64,000 bases of DNA from contig NZ_JADOET010000003.1 in the NCBI RefSeq assembly GCF_015645385.1, forward strand, positions 62,001 to 126,000, given 5' to 3'. Source of the stretch: Winogradskyella marina. GTDB taxonomy: Bacteria; Bacteroidota; Bacteroidia; Flavobacteriales; Flavobacteriaceae. Shown one piece after another: positions 8,956 through 16,227 of this stretch. The stretch's first letter is position 1, and the number at the start of each line of letters is the position of its first letter. The position numbers and the translations under genes were made by a program. The notes below the pieces were generated by a model that saw only the letters and a program-made list of their open reading frames with translations, was not told where the DNA came from and made no database searches.

Positions 8956-9063
8956 CTACTTTTTCTTATTCATTTTATAGATCAAATAAATGAAGCCAAT
9001 TAAAAAATGTACAATGATTATTCCTGCAACGATATATAGTGTTAAATTTGAATCGTTTCTCAT
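8956..9063 (-). CDS. possible 35-residue single-pass membrane microprotein
   Basis: A 35-codon frame with ATG start, not overlapped by any other gene. Its product would be a polar start (MRNDSNLT), one hydrophobic helix of about 20 residues (LYIVAGIIIVHFLIGFIYLI) and a basic tail (KMNKKK), a layout obeying the positive-inside rule. It is followed downstream by the bidirectional terminator at 8881-8920. No homology claim is made. Confidence 0.45.
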   Translation of the reverse strand: MRNDSNLTLYIVAGIIIVHFLIGFIYLIYKMNKKK

Positions 9064-9126
9064 GACTTTAATATTTTTAACAAAGTTACCAAGTCATCAT
9101 ATCATAAACAGTTACAAAGGTTACAT

Positions 9127-10275
9127 ATGAAAATCACTCGAATTTTATTACTTTTTATAGTCGTATTTTATAGTTGCAAAGAAGATAAAAATAAGCCTCA
9201 AGAACTTCCTCCTTTAGAAGAAAATGTTCTAGCATTAAAATATGCTGATGGTTTTAAAATCACGCAAACCAATCAGTATAAAACAGTTGAAATAACTAAA
9301 GCGTGGCCAAAAGCCGAAAAAACTTACCGCTATTTATTACTTACCAAAGAACAAGCGGCACGTTCAACTTATAATAAGGCTGATTATGATGGAGTTATTA
9401 TTACTCCTATTACAAAATCTGTAGTGACTTCTACCACGCACATTCCTGCATTAGAACTTTTAGAGGTTGAAAAAACCTTAGTAGGATTTCCTGGTGTAGA
9501 TTATATCTCTTCAGAAAAAACAAGACAACGTATTGATGCGGGAAAAGTAAGAGCTCTTGGTAAAAATGAAGGCATAAATACTGAGGTTTTACTCGAACTC
9601 AATCCAGATGTTGTTGTTGGTTTTGGTGTCGATGGAGTCAATAAAACTTTTGAAGTCATCAAAAAAGCCGGAATTCCTGTGATATATAATGGCGATTGGG
9701 TAGAATCTTCCGCATTAGCAAAAGCGGAATGGATTAAACTATTCGGAGTCCTTTTTAATAAAGAAAAAGAAGCCGATTCTATATTTAATCAAATTGAAAG
9801 CGATTATTTAGCTGCGAAAGCCATTGCACAAAATTCAGAGCATGTTCCAACCGTTTTTAGTGGTGCTATGCATGAAGAGGTGTGGTATTTACCTAATGGT
9901 TCTAGCCCAGAAGCCCAATTTCTCAAAGATGCTAACCTTAATTATCTTTGGAGTGACACTACGGGAAATGGTAGTTTAGCCTTAAGCTTTGAAGTGGTTT
10001 TAGATAAAGCCCAAGACACTGAATTATGGTTGAGTCCTTCGTATTATAGCAGCTTAGAGCAATTAGAAAAAGCAAATTCACTTTATACTAATTTTGAAGC
10101 CTTTAAGAACAATAACATCTATACGTTTGCGAATACGACAGGTGCAACTGGCGGAGTTTTATATTATGAATTAGGAACCGCAAGACCAGACTTAGTCTTA
10201 AAGGATTTAATAAAAATTGCACATCCTGAATTGTTAGGCGATTATGAACCCTACTTTTTTGAAAAATTAAAATAG
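9127..10275 (+). CDS. ABC transporter substrate-binding lipoprotein (siderophore/haem/cobalamin type)
   Basis: A 382-residue class III periplasmic binding protein of the BtuF/FepB/HmuT fold, membrane-tethered through the lipobox FYSC at the end of its signal peptide. The N-domain includes LLEVEKTLVGFPGVDYISS and ELNPDVVVGFGVDGVNKT, typical of the family. The C-domain ends in the usual long helix region. It captures substrate delivered through a TonB-dependent receptor and passes it to the permease encoded next. The substrate cannot be decided. Fe-siderophore and cobalamin are the main possibilities, and no cobalamin riboswitch is visible upstream. Confidence 0.86.
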   Translation: MKITRILLLFIVVFYSCKEDKNKPQELPPLEENVLALKYADGFKITQTNQYKTVEITKAWPKAEKTYRYLLLTKEQAARSTYNKADYDGVIITPITKSVVTSTTHIPALELLEVEKTLVGFPGVDYISSEKTRQRIDAGKVRALGKNEGINTEVLLELNPDVVVGFGVDGVNKTFEVIKKAGIPVIYNGDWVESSALAKAEWIKLFGVLFNKEKEADSIFNQIESDYLAAKAIAQNSEHVPTVFSGAMHEEVWYLPNGSSPEAQFLKDANLNYLWSDTTGNGSLALSFEVVLDKAQDTELWLSPSYYSSLEQLEKANSLYTNFEAFKNNNIYTFANTTGATGGVLYYELGTARPDLVLKDLIKIAHPELLGDYEPYFFEKLK

Positions 10276-10280
10276 ATTAA

Positions 10281-10304
10281 TGTCATTCTGAGGAACGAAG
10301 AATC
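10281..10304. repeat. REP-like short intergenic repeat
   Basis: The sequence beginning tgtcattctgag and ending aagaatc resembles the short dispersed repeat (GTCATTCTGAG...GAAGAATC type) common between genes of Bacteroidetes. It sits between the binding-protein and permease genes. Confidence 0.55.
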
Positions 10305-10364
10305 GGTCTCTTTTAAGTGTTTTTTCTTATATCGTTATGCTAAGTTCTTTTGAATTAAAGAATA

Positions 10365-11387
10365 ATGAAAACCAATCATACATATTCATTTATTATCTTA
10401 ATAGCAATTCTGCTATTCTGCTTTGTGCTTAATATTAGTTTAGGTTCTATTAGTATACCCTTTTCTGAAGTTTTTGAAAGTTTATTCGGTACAACTCAGA
10501 ACAACACTTACGATATTATTATTAATAAAGTACGATTACCAAAAGCCATCACTGCAATTATGGTAGGTTCTGGATTGGGGATTTCAGGTCTATTGATGCA
10601 AACCTTGTTTAGAAATCCACTCGCAGGTCCCTTTGTTTTAGGGATTAGTTCTGGCGCAAGTTTAGGTGTAGCGATTGTAATCTTAGGTTCAGGCTTATTT
10701 GGTGGCATTTTTGCAACCGCATTAATTTCTAAATGGAGTGTTGTGATTGCTGCAAGTTTAGGGAGTTTCCTTGTTTTACTTGCTGTTATTGCAGTTTCTC
10801 ATAAGGTTAGAGATACCATGGCGATTCTTATCATAGGACTCATGTTTGGAAGTATTACAGCAGCTGTGGTAAGTGTATTATCTTATTTTAGCTCACCCGA
10901 ACAATTGCAACAATACATTTTTTGGGGTTTTGGTAGTTTAAGTAACTTATCTTGGGAAGAGTTATTAATTTTCTTCGGAATTTATGCGGTTGGACTACTG
11001 TTAAGCATTGCGTCCATAAAAGGATTAAACAGTTTATTACTTGGTGATAATTATGCAAAAAGCTTAGGCTTAAACCTAAAACAAAGTAGATTTATTATTA
11101 TTGTCGCCACGAGTTTAATCGCAGGAACAATTACTGCTTTTGCAGGACCAATTGCGTTTATTGGTTTGGCAATTCCGCATCTCACACGTCAGATTTTTAA
11201 AACAACCAACCATAAAATATTATTACCAGCTGTATTTTTATTTGGCGCTATTGTAATGTTAATTTGCGATAGTATTGCGCAAGTTCCAAACAGCGATTAT
11301 ACCTTACCAATTAATGCCATAACCGCTTTAGTTGGCGCACCAGTGGTGATTTGGTTATTAGTTAGACAACGTAAAATGATGTTTTAG
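10365..11387 (+). CDS. FecCD-family ABC transporter permease
   Basis: A 340-residue polytopic inner-membrane permease with about ten hydrophobic helices, the length and topology of the BtuC/FecCD family. Family blocks visible include RLPKAITAIMVGSGLGISGLLMQTLFRNPLAGPFVLGISSGA near residues 53-95 and GPIAFIGLAIPHLTRQ near 262-277. The latter precedes the coupling-helix region that contacts the ATPase. It works with the flanking lipoprotein and ATPase to import a metal chelate. Confidence 0.93.
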   Translation: MKTNHTYSFIILIAILLFCFVLNISLGSISIPFSEVFESLFGTTQNNTYDIIINKVRLPKAITAIMVGSGLGISGLLMQTLFRNPLAGPFVLGISSGASLGVAIVILGSGLFGGIFATALISKWSVVIAASLGSFLVLLAVIAVSHKVRDTMAILIIGLMFGSITAAVVSVLSYFSSPEQLQQYIFWGFGSLSNLSWEELLIFFGIYAVGLLLSIASIKGLNSLLLGDNYAKSLGLNLKQSRFIIIVATSLIAGTITAFAGPIAFIGLAIPHLTRQIFKTTNHKILLPAVFLFGAIVMLICDSIAQVPNSDYTLPINAITALVGAPVVIWLLVRQRKMMF

Positions 11388-11398
11388 ACACTATGGAA

Positions 11399-11427
11399 AC
11401 CTGTAAGGTTTTAAAAACCTGACAGGT
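11399..11427. repeat. palindromic intergenic repeat in ABC importer operon
   Basis: An imperfect palindrome of about 29 bp: acctgtaaggtttt is mirrored by aaaacctgacaggt. Sequences of the AACCTGTAAGGTTTT type recur between genes in Bacteroidetes. As RNA it would form a hairpin, but it lacks a terminal U run, so I do not call it a terminator. Confidence 0.55.
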
Positions 11428-11442
11428 CTGTTAAAAAGATTA

Positions 11443-12237
11443 ATGAAAGAAAACAACCAACATACCATCCTCAAAGCCAATCAACTTTCTATAGGTTATA
11501 AATCTAAGAAGGCTGAAACTGTTGTTGCTTCAAATATAAATTTTGAATTGCAAAAAGGGCAATTAATTGGTTTAGTTGGAGCAAATGGTATTGGAAAATC
11601 AACCTTATTACGAACCCTTATTAAAGTTCAGCCAGAATTATCTGGTTCCATTTCACTAAACAATAAAGATCTTAGGTCAACTTCCATTCTAGAACTTGCC
11701 AAACAATTGAGTATTGTATTAACAGAGCCTTTAACCTCAAAAAATTTATCCGTTTTTGAGTTGGTGTCTTTAGGACGACATCCTTATACCAACTGGATTG
11801 GAAACCTCACAGAAGCCGACACAACTATTATAAACGACGCCTTAGTCCTTGTCAATATTTTAGACTTAAAGGATAAAAAATGCTACGAACTAAGTGATGG
11901 TCAGCTACAAAAAGTTATGATTGCACGTGCTTTGGCTCAAGATACAGATGTCATTGTTTTAGACGAACCCACATCGCACCTCGATATGTATCACAAAGCC
12001 TATATCTTAAAACTGCTTCAAAAGTTAACTAAAGAAACAGGCAAAACCATTTTATTTTCGTCACATGAAATTGATTTAGCGATTCAGTTATGCGATACCA
12101 TGATTGTAATGCAAAAGGACAACGTGGTTTGTGATCTGCCCTGTCAATTAATTTCTAAAGGTGTTTTTAATTCGCTTTTCCCAGAGGATTTAATTGTATT
12201 TGATGATAAAACGGGAAGCTTTCGCGTAACGAAGTAG
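11443..12237 (+). CDS. ABC transporter ATPase of the siderophore/haem/cobalamin importer
   Basis: A 264-residue nucleotide-binding subunit of the FecE/BtuD type. Walker A is GANGIGKST (about residues 46-54), the ABC signature is LSDGQLQK and Walker B is VIVLDEPTSHLD; the switch histidine follows in LFSSHEID. The signature has D in place of the usual second G (LSDGQ), which is common in this importer class. It is the last gene of the binding-protein, permease, ATPase set. Confidence 0.93.
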   Translation: MKENNQHTILKANQLSIGYKSKKAETVVASNINFELQKGQLIGLVGANGIGKSTLLRTLIKVQPELSGSISLNNKDLRSTSILELAKQLSIVLTEPLTSKNLSVFELVSLGRHPYTNWIGNLTEADTTIINDALVLVNILDLKDKKCYELSDGQLQKVMIARALAQDTDVIVLDEPTSHLDMYHKAYILKLLQKLTKETGKTILFSSHEIDLAIQLCDTMIVMQKDNVVCDLPCQLISKGVFNSLFPEDLIVFDDKTGSFRVTK

Positions 12238-12324
12238 GTTGCTATGTCGACTATTTGATTTGATTTCATTTTCAACTTCAATTTCCTTTTTATAAATTAT
12301 CTTTAAGAAATTTACATTTTCAAT

Positions 12325-13716
12325 ATGAACGACACACTTATTTTACTCATAACTATTATTATTTCCGCAGGTATTGGTGCTTTTATAGGCCTTAAATTTT
12401 CGCAATTAAAAAGTAAAAGTGATAAAAGTACCCTTGAAGAACGCAATGCTAATTTGCAACAGCAATTCAATGAATTTAAAACGTATTCGGAAACCGAAAA
12501 CCAAAAACAGAACCATTATTTTAATCAGCAATTAACAGACTTAAAGAATACCATTTCTAAAATTGAAACAGAACGTGAAGCGATTAGACGCGAAAAAGAT
12601 TTTTTAAATACGGAATTGTCTAGACGAAATTCTGAATTTGAAAATCTTAAAAAAGCCAACCTTAAACGCGACGAAGAATTAGCGTTACAACAAGAACAAT
12701 TACGTAAAGATTTTGAGTTAATGGCATCTAAAATATTAGATGAAAAATCTGAGAAATTTACCCTTCAGAATAAAGAAAATATTAAAAACATATTAAATCC
12801 ACTTGAAGAAAAAATTAAAACCTTCGAGAAAAAAGTTGAAGACACACAAAAGGAAAGCATTAGTATGCATTCGGCTTTAAAAGAGCAATTATTGGGATTA
12901 AAAGATTTAAATCAAATTATGGCAAAAGAAGCCACAAATCTTACCAGAGCTTTAAAAGGAGATAGTAAAACCCAAGGAAATTGGGGCGAATTGGTTTTGG
13001 AACGTGTGTTAGAAAAATCGGGATTAGAAAAAGACAGAGAATATTTTGTACAACAGAGTTTTCAACGCGAAGATGGTTCTCGTGTACTACCAGATGTGGT
13101 GTTACATCTTCCAGATTCTAAGAAAATGATTATCGATTCTAAAGTGTCATTAACGGCTTACGAGCAATTTGTAAATGCCGAAGATGACCAACAGCCTATA
13201 TTTTTAAAAGCACATGTTAGTTCCATAAAAAAGCATGTAGATCAACTTTCTGCTAAGAGTTATCAAGATTTATATGATATTGAATCGCCAGATTTTGTAT
13301 TAATGTTTATTCCTATTGAACCTGCTTTTGCGGTTGCTATAAATGAAGATAATTCGTTGTACAATAAAGCTTTTGAACAGAATATTGTTATTGTTACTCC
13401 TTCTACCCTTTTGGCAACTTTACGTACCATTGATACCATGTGGAATAACGAGAAACAGCAGCAAAATGCTTTAGAAATTGCAAAGCAAGCTGGAGCTCTT
13501 TACGATAAGTTTGAAGGTTTAGTTACCGACTTAACTAGTGTGGGTAAAAAGATTGATGCTGCCAAAAGTGATTATTCGTCTGCCATGAATAAGTTGGTTG
13601 ATGGAAAAGGTAATCTTATTTCTCGTGTAGAAAGAATTAAAAAAATGGGAGCTAAAGCTAAAAAATCACTTCCAGAAAGTATTATAAAACGAGCGAATGA
13701 AGATGATTTAGATTAA
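12325..13716 (+). CDS. rmuC: RmuC-family DNA recombination protein
   Basis: 463 residues. An N-terminal membrane anchor (about 4-22) is followed by a long heptad-rich coiled coil (about 30-180). The conserved RmuC nuclease-like domain comes next (about 195-420), with LKGDSKTQGNWGELVLERVLEKSGL, DVVLHLPDSKKMIIDSKVSL and EPAFAVAI. E. coli RmuC limits inversions between short repeats. The domain belongs to the PD-(D/E)xK endonuclease fold, and the motif D...IDSKVSL is visible. It appears to be transcribed alone. Confidence 0.92.
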   Translation: MNDTLILLITIIISAGIGAFIGLKFSQLKSKSDKSTLEERNANLQQQFNEFKTYSETENQKQNHYFNQQLTDLKNTISKIETEREAIRREKDFLNTELSRRNSEFENLKKANLKRDEELALQQEQLRKDFELMASKILDEKSEKFTLQNKENIKNILNPLEEKIKTFEKKVEDTQKESISMHSALKEQLLGLKDLNQIMAKEATNLTRALKGDSKTQGNWGELVLERVLEKSGLEKDREYFVQQSFQREDGSRVLPDVVLHLPDSKKMIIDSKVSLTAYEQFVNAEDDQQPIFLKAHVSSIKKHVDQLSAKSYQDLYDIESPDFVLMFIPIEPAFAVAINEDNSLYNKAFEQNIVIVTPSTLLATLRTIDTMWNNEKQQQNALEIAKQAGALYDKFEGLVTDLTSVGKKIDAAKSDYSSAMNKLVDGKGNLISRVERIKKMGAKAKKSLPESIIKRANEDDLD

Positions 13717-13822
13717 AATTCAACTTCATTCTTATCTCATAATACTCTAGATATTGGCATTCGTTATTCAATTTCTGTACTTTTCTGTTTAAGTTCACAA
13801 TGTTAAAATATCATTATTTTAT

Positions 13823-13886
13823 GTGATATATTTAATTATCACGTAAAAAAGCGATATATTTGATTATCGCTAAATTATGTGATATA
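13823..13886 (+). promoter_or_regulatory. three operator units with 28-bp spacing upstream of satD-like gene
   Basis: Two 20-bp imperfect palindromes at 13823-13842 (GTGATA...TATCAC) and 13851-13870 (GCGATA...TATCGC) are followed by a half-site GTGATA at 13879 that runs into the start codon. The units start exactly 28 bp apart. The T-to-C change in the left arm of unit 2 is matched by the compensating change in its right arm, so the symmetry is conserved. This is expected of a dimeric repressor's binding sites. Confidence 0.65.
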
Positions 13887-14503
13887 TGAAAACAAGTATA
13901 ATTACAGGAGATATCATAAAGTCTAGGCACCAAACCGACACAGAATTATGGCTATCTACTTTAAAAGAAGCATTGTCTTATCTCAATACAAATCCGCAAT
14001 ATTGGGATATTTATAGAGGTGATAGTTTTCAAATAGAGCTAAAAGATGTATTTTCAGGTTTTATTGCTGCGGTTTATATAAAAGCGTGTATAAAAACGAT
14101 ACATGGTTTAGATGTAAGATTGGCTATTGGTATAGGAGATAAATCATACAAAGGTGATAGCGTAAGTGAATCTACTGGAGCTGCTTTTATTTATTCTGGT
14201 GAAACTTTAGAAACCCTTAAAAAGGATAAACAAAATTTAAGAATAAAGACAAATAATTCGCAAATTGATAAAGAACTTAATTTATATTTTAGTCTCGCAT
14301 TAATAGCTATGGATAGATGGACGGTTAATTCCGCAGAAATCGTAAAGTTAACCATTGAAAAACCTAATGCTTTACAAAGTGAATTAGGTGAAATTATTGG
14401 TATAAATCAAAATGCAATAAGTACTAGACAAAAACGTGCTTATTTAGACCAAATACTCGAATTAGATAGTCTTTACCAAGAAAAAATAGCAACACTAGTA
14501 TGA
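13886..14503 (+). CDS. SatD-family protein with C-terminal helix-turn-helix
   Basis: 205 residues resembling the SatD family, recognisable from the N-terminal GDIIKSR motif and the central RGDSFQIEL and VRLAIGIGD segments. The C-terminal part (about 158-195, NALQSELGEIIGINQNAISTRQKRAYLDQ) looks like a helix-turn-helix DNA-binding unit. The gene overlaps the DUF3307 gene by 4 bp (ATGA). Together with the palindromes that run into its start codon, this suggests an autoregulator of the operon. The biochemical role of the N-terminal domain is not known to me. Confidence 0.75.
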   Translation: MKTSIITGDIIKSRHQTDTELWLSTLKEALSYLNTNPQYWDIYRGDSFQIELKDVFSGFIAAVYIKACIKTIHGLDVRLAIGIGDKSYKGDSVSESTGAAFIYSGETLETLKKDKQNLRIKTNNSQIDKELNLYFSLALIAMDRWTVNSAEIVKLTIEKPNALQSELGEIIGINQNAISTRQKRAYLDQILELDSLYQEKIATLV

Positions 14504-15216
14504 CCGTTATCATCTTAAAACTAATTCTTGCGCATCTTATAGGTGATTTCTTTTTACAACCTAAAAGCTGGGTAAAAGATAAAGAGAAAAAGAAACTGAA
14601 GTCAATTTGGCTTTATGTGCATGTGGCTGTTCATGTCGCTTTAATGTTTTTAGTGGTTTGGGATTTATCTTATACTCCGTTAATATTAGGTATTGCGTTG
14701 TTACACCTTATTATAGATGCCTTAAAACTCATTTTACATCGAAAAAAAACAAAACGCCTTTTCTTTTTTATAGATCAATTGCTACACCTTATTACAATCA
14801 TTGGATTAACCGCTATACTTTATGCCGATGCGATTGATATGACACTAATTTTAGACACGAACCTTCTTACTTTATTAATCTGTGTGGCATTTTTAACCAA
14901 GCCTACATCTATTATAATGAAGGTCATTTTTTCTAAATGGAATATTTCAAAACTTACAAAAGACAATGAATCCTTAAAAGATGCCGGAAATTATATTGGT
15001 GTTTTAGAACGCCTTTTAGTATTTATCTTTATTATAACGGACCATTGGGAAGCCGTAGGTTTTTTAATCACCGCTAAATCCGTGTTTAGATTTGGTGATC
15101 TTACAGCTTCAAAAGAACGAAAACTAACCGAATACATTTTAATAGGTACATTAATTAGTTTTGGTATTGCAATACTAACTAGTTTACTATACTTAAATCT
15201 TATAAATTATGTTTAA
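14500..15216 (+). CDS. DUF3307 polytopic membrane protein
   Basis: 238 residues with about six hydrophobic helices. The family pattern is visible near the N-terminus: LILAHLIGDFFLQPKSWVKDK, then HLIIDALKL with conserved histidine and aspartate in membrane segments, and FFIDQLLHLI. SatD-DUF3307 pairs recur in bacterial genomes, so the two probably act together; the function is unknown. The start overlaps the SatD-like gene and the end overlaps the thioesterase gene by 8 bp, indicating translational coupling. Confidence 0.82.
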   Translation: MTVIILKLILAHLIGDFFLQPKSWVKDKEKKKLKSIWLYVHVAVHVALMFLVVWDLSYTPLILGIALLHLIIDALKLILHRKKTKRLFFFIDQLLHLITIIGLTAILYADAIDMTLILDTNLLTLLICVAFLTKPTSIIMKVIFSKWNISKLTKDNESLKDAGNYIGVLERLLVFIFIITDHWEAVGFLITAKSVFRFGDLTASKERKLTEYILIGTLISFGIAILTSLLYLNLINYV

Positions 15217-15748
15217 ACCCACTGAAGATTCTAGAATTCAGATTTCAGAATTAATGAAACCGTCTCATGCCAATTTTGGCGGTAAAATTCATGGAGGCTA
15301 CATTTTAAGCCTTATGGATAATGTCGCTTTTGCTTGCGCTTCAAAACACTCTCGCAGCTATTGTGTAACCGCTTCTGTTAATAAAGTAAACTTCTTAAAC
15401 CCAATTGAAGTTGGCGAATTAGTAACCATGAAAGCTTCCATTAATTATGTTGGTAGATCGTCTATGGTTGTTGGTATCAGAGTAGAATCTGAAAACATAA
15501 GAACTGGAAAAAAGAAACATTGCAATTCGTCTTACTTTATAATGGTTGCAGTAGATGAAGATGGAAAAACTGTTCCTGTTCCTGGCTTAATTCTAAATAG
15601 TGAATTAGATGCAAAGCGTTTTATTAAATCTATAATAAGACAAGAAAGCGACACAAAACGAAGCGCAGATTTAGAAAATCTATATAAAAATGTAGATCAA
15701 CATTTAGACAAGTTAAAAAACTACAAAGTGAAAATTGACTTTAAATAA
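15209..15748 (+). CDS. acyl-CoA thioesterase, hotdog fold (YciA/ACOT type)
   Basis: 179 residues. It hydrolyses acyl-CoA to free acid and CoA in the cytoplasm. The hotdog-fold signature is HANFGGKIHGGYILSLMDNVAFACA, with the conserved N/H-G-G-x-x-x-x-x-D pattern, followed by TASVNKVNFLNPIEVGELV. The C-terminal 40 residues are a charged helical extension. It is the third gene of the SatD-DUF3307 unit, overlapping by 8 bp, and is closed by a terminator. Its link to the SatD pair is positional. Confidence 0.9.
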   Translation: MFKPTEDSRIQISELMKPSHANFGGKIHGGYILSLMDNVAFACASKHSRSYCVTASVNKVNFLNPIEVGELVTMKASINYVGRSSMVVGIRVESENIRTGKKKHCNSSYFIMVAVDEDGKTVPVPGLILNSELDAKRFIKSIIRQESDTKRSADLENLYKNVDQHLDKLKNYKVKIDFK

Positions 15749-15785
15749 AAAAAGCTAGTTCATATTTTGAACTAGCTTCTCTTTT
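15747..15785 (+). terminator. terminator between convergent thioesterase and T9SS gene
   Basis: A perfect 11-bp stem (aagctagttca with tgaactagctt) around a short AT loop, with an A run before and a T-rich stretch after. It is placed to serve both convergent genes. Confidence 0.85.
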
Positions 15786-15799
15786 ATCTTGTAAATAAT

Positions 15800-16150
15800 T
15801 TATTGTTTTATAAACCGTTTGGTTTGTGTTTCCGTATCATCAGAAATTCTAACTAAATACACTCCGCTTTTCCAATTAGAAACATCTATTGATGATTCTA
15901 ACTTTGAAATAACACCTTTATAAATTCGTTTTCCTAATACATCAAAGACTTCTAATTTTAAATCTTCTACTCTATTTTGAAACTTAATATTAAGTTTATT
16001 CTTCGCAGGATTAGGTGCAATAGTGAATTCATTATTTTGAATTTCTACTGAATTTAAGCTTGTTCCATTATTTTCAATTTGGCTTGTAGATACCTGAGCA
16101 TACGAATATGCAGTTATAAAAAATAGGATAAAAAGTAGTCTTATCTTCAT
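15800..16150 (-). CDS. minimal secreted protein made almost only of a T9SS sorting domain
   Basis: 116 residues. A signal peptide (about 1-18, ending SYAQ) is followed by only about 25 low-complexity residues. Then comes a complete type A T9SS C-terminal sorting domain (about 43-116: FTIAPNPAKNKL, DVLGKRIYKG, SGVYLVRI, KRFIKQ). That domain normally routes a large cargo through the type IX translocon to the cell surface, and here there is almost no cargo. It may be a surface microprotein or the end of a decayed gene, although its own ATG and signal peptide are intact. Confidence 0.8.
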   Translation of the reverse strand: MKIRLLFILFFITAYSYAQVSTSQIENNGTSLNSVEIQNNEFTIAPNPAKNKLNIKFQNRVEDLKLEVFDVLGKRIYKGVISKLESSIDVSNWKSGVYLVRISDDTETQTKRFIKQ

Positions 16151-16227
16151 ATAAGTAGGGCATTAATTAATGCTAAGTTAGTAATTATTAGTGAATAACA
16201 CTTACACTTCATCGAAAACTATGCCAA

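Noticed and set aside
8921..9126. Possible cobalamin or metal riboswitch before the importer
   Set aside because: I looked for a B12-box-like sequence and long paired leader and found none; the gap is AT-rich and partly occupied by the small minus-strand frame.
14607..14837. 76-residue plus-strand frame overlapping the DUF3307 gene
   Set aside because: Out-of-frame overlap with a recognised membrane protein; cysteine-rich odd composition typical of a shadow.
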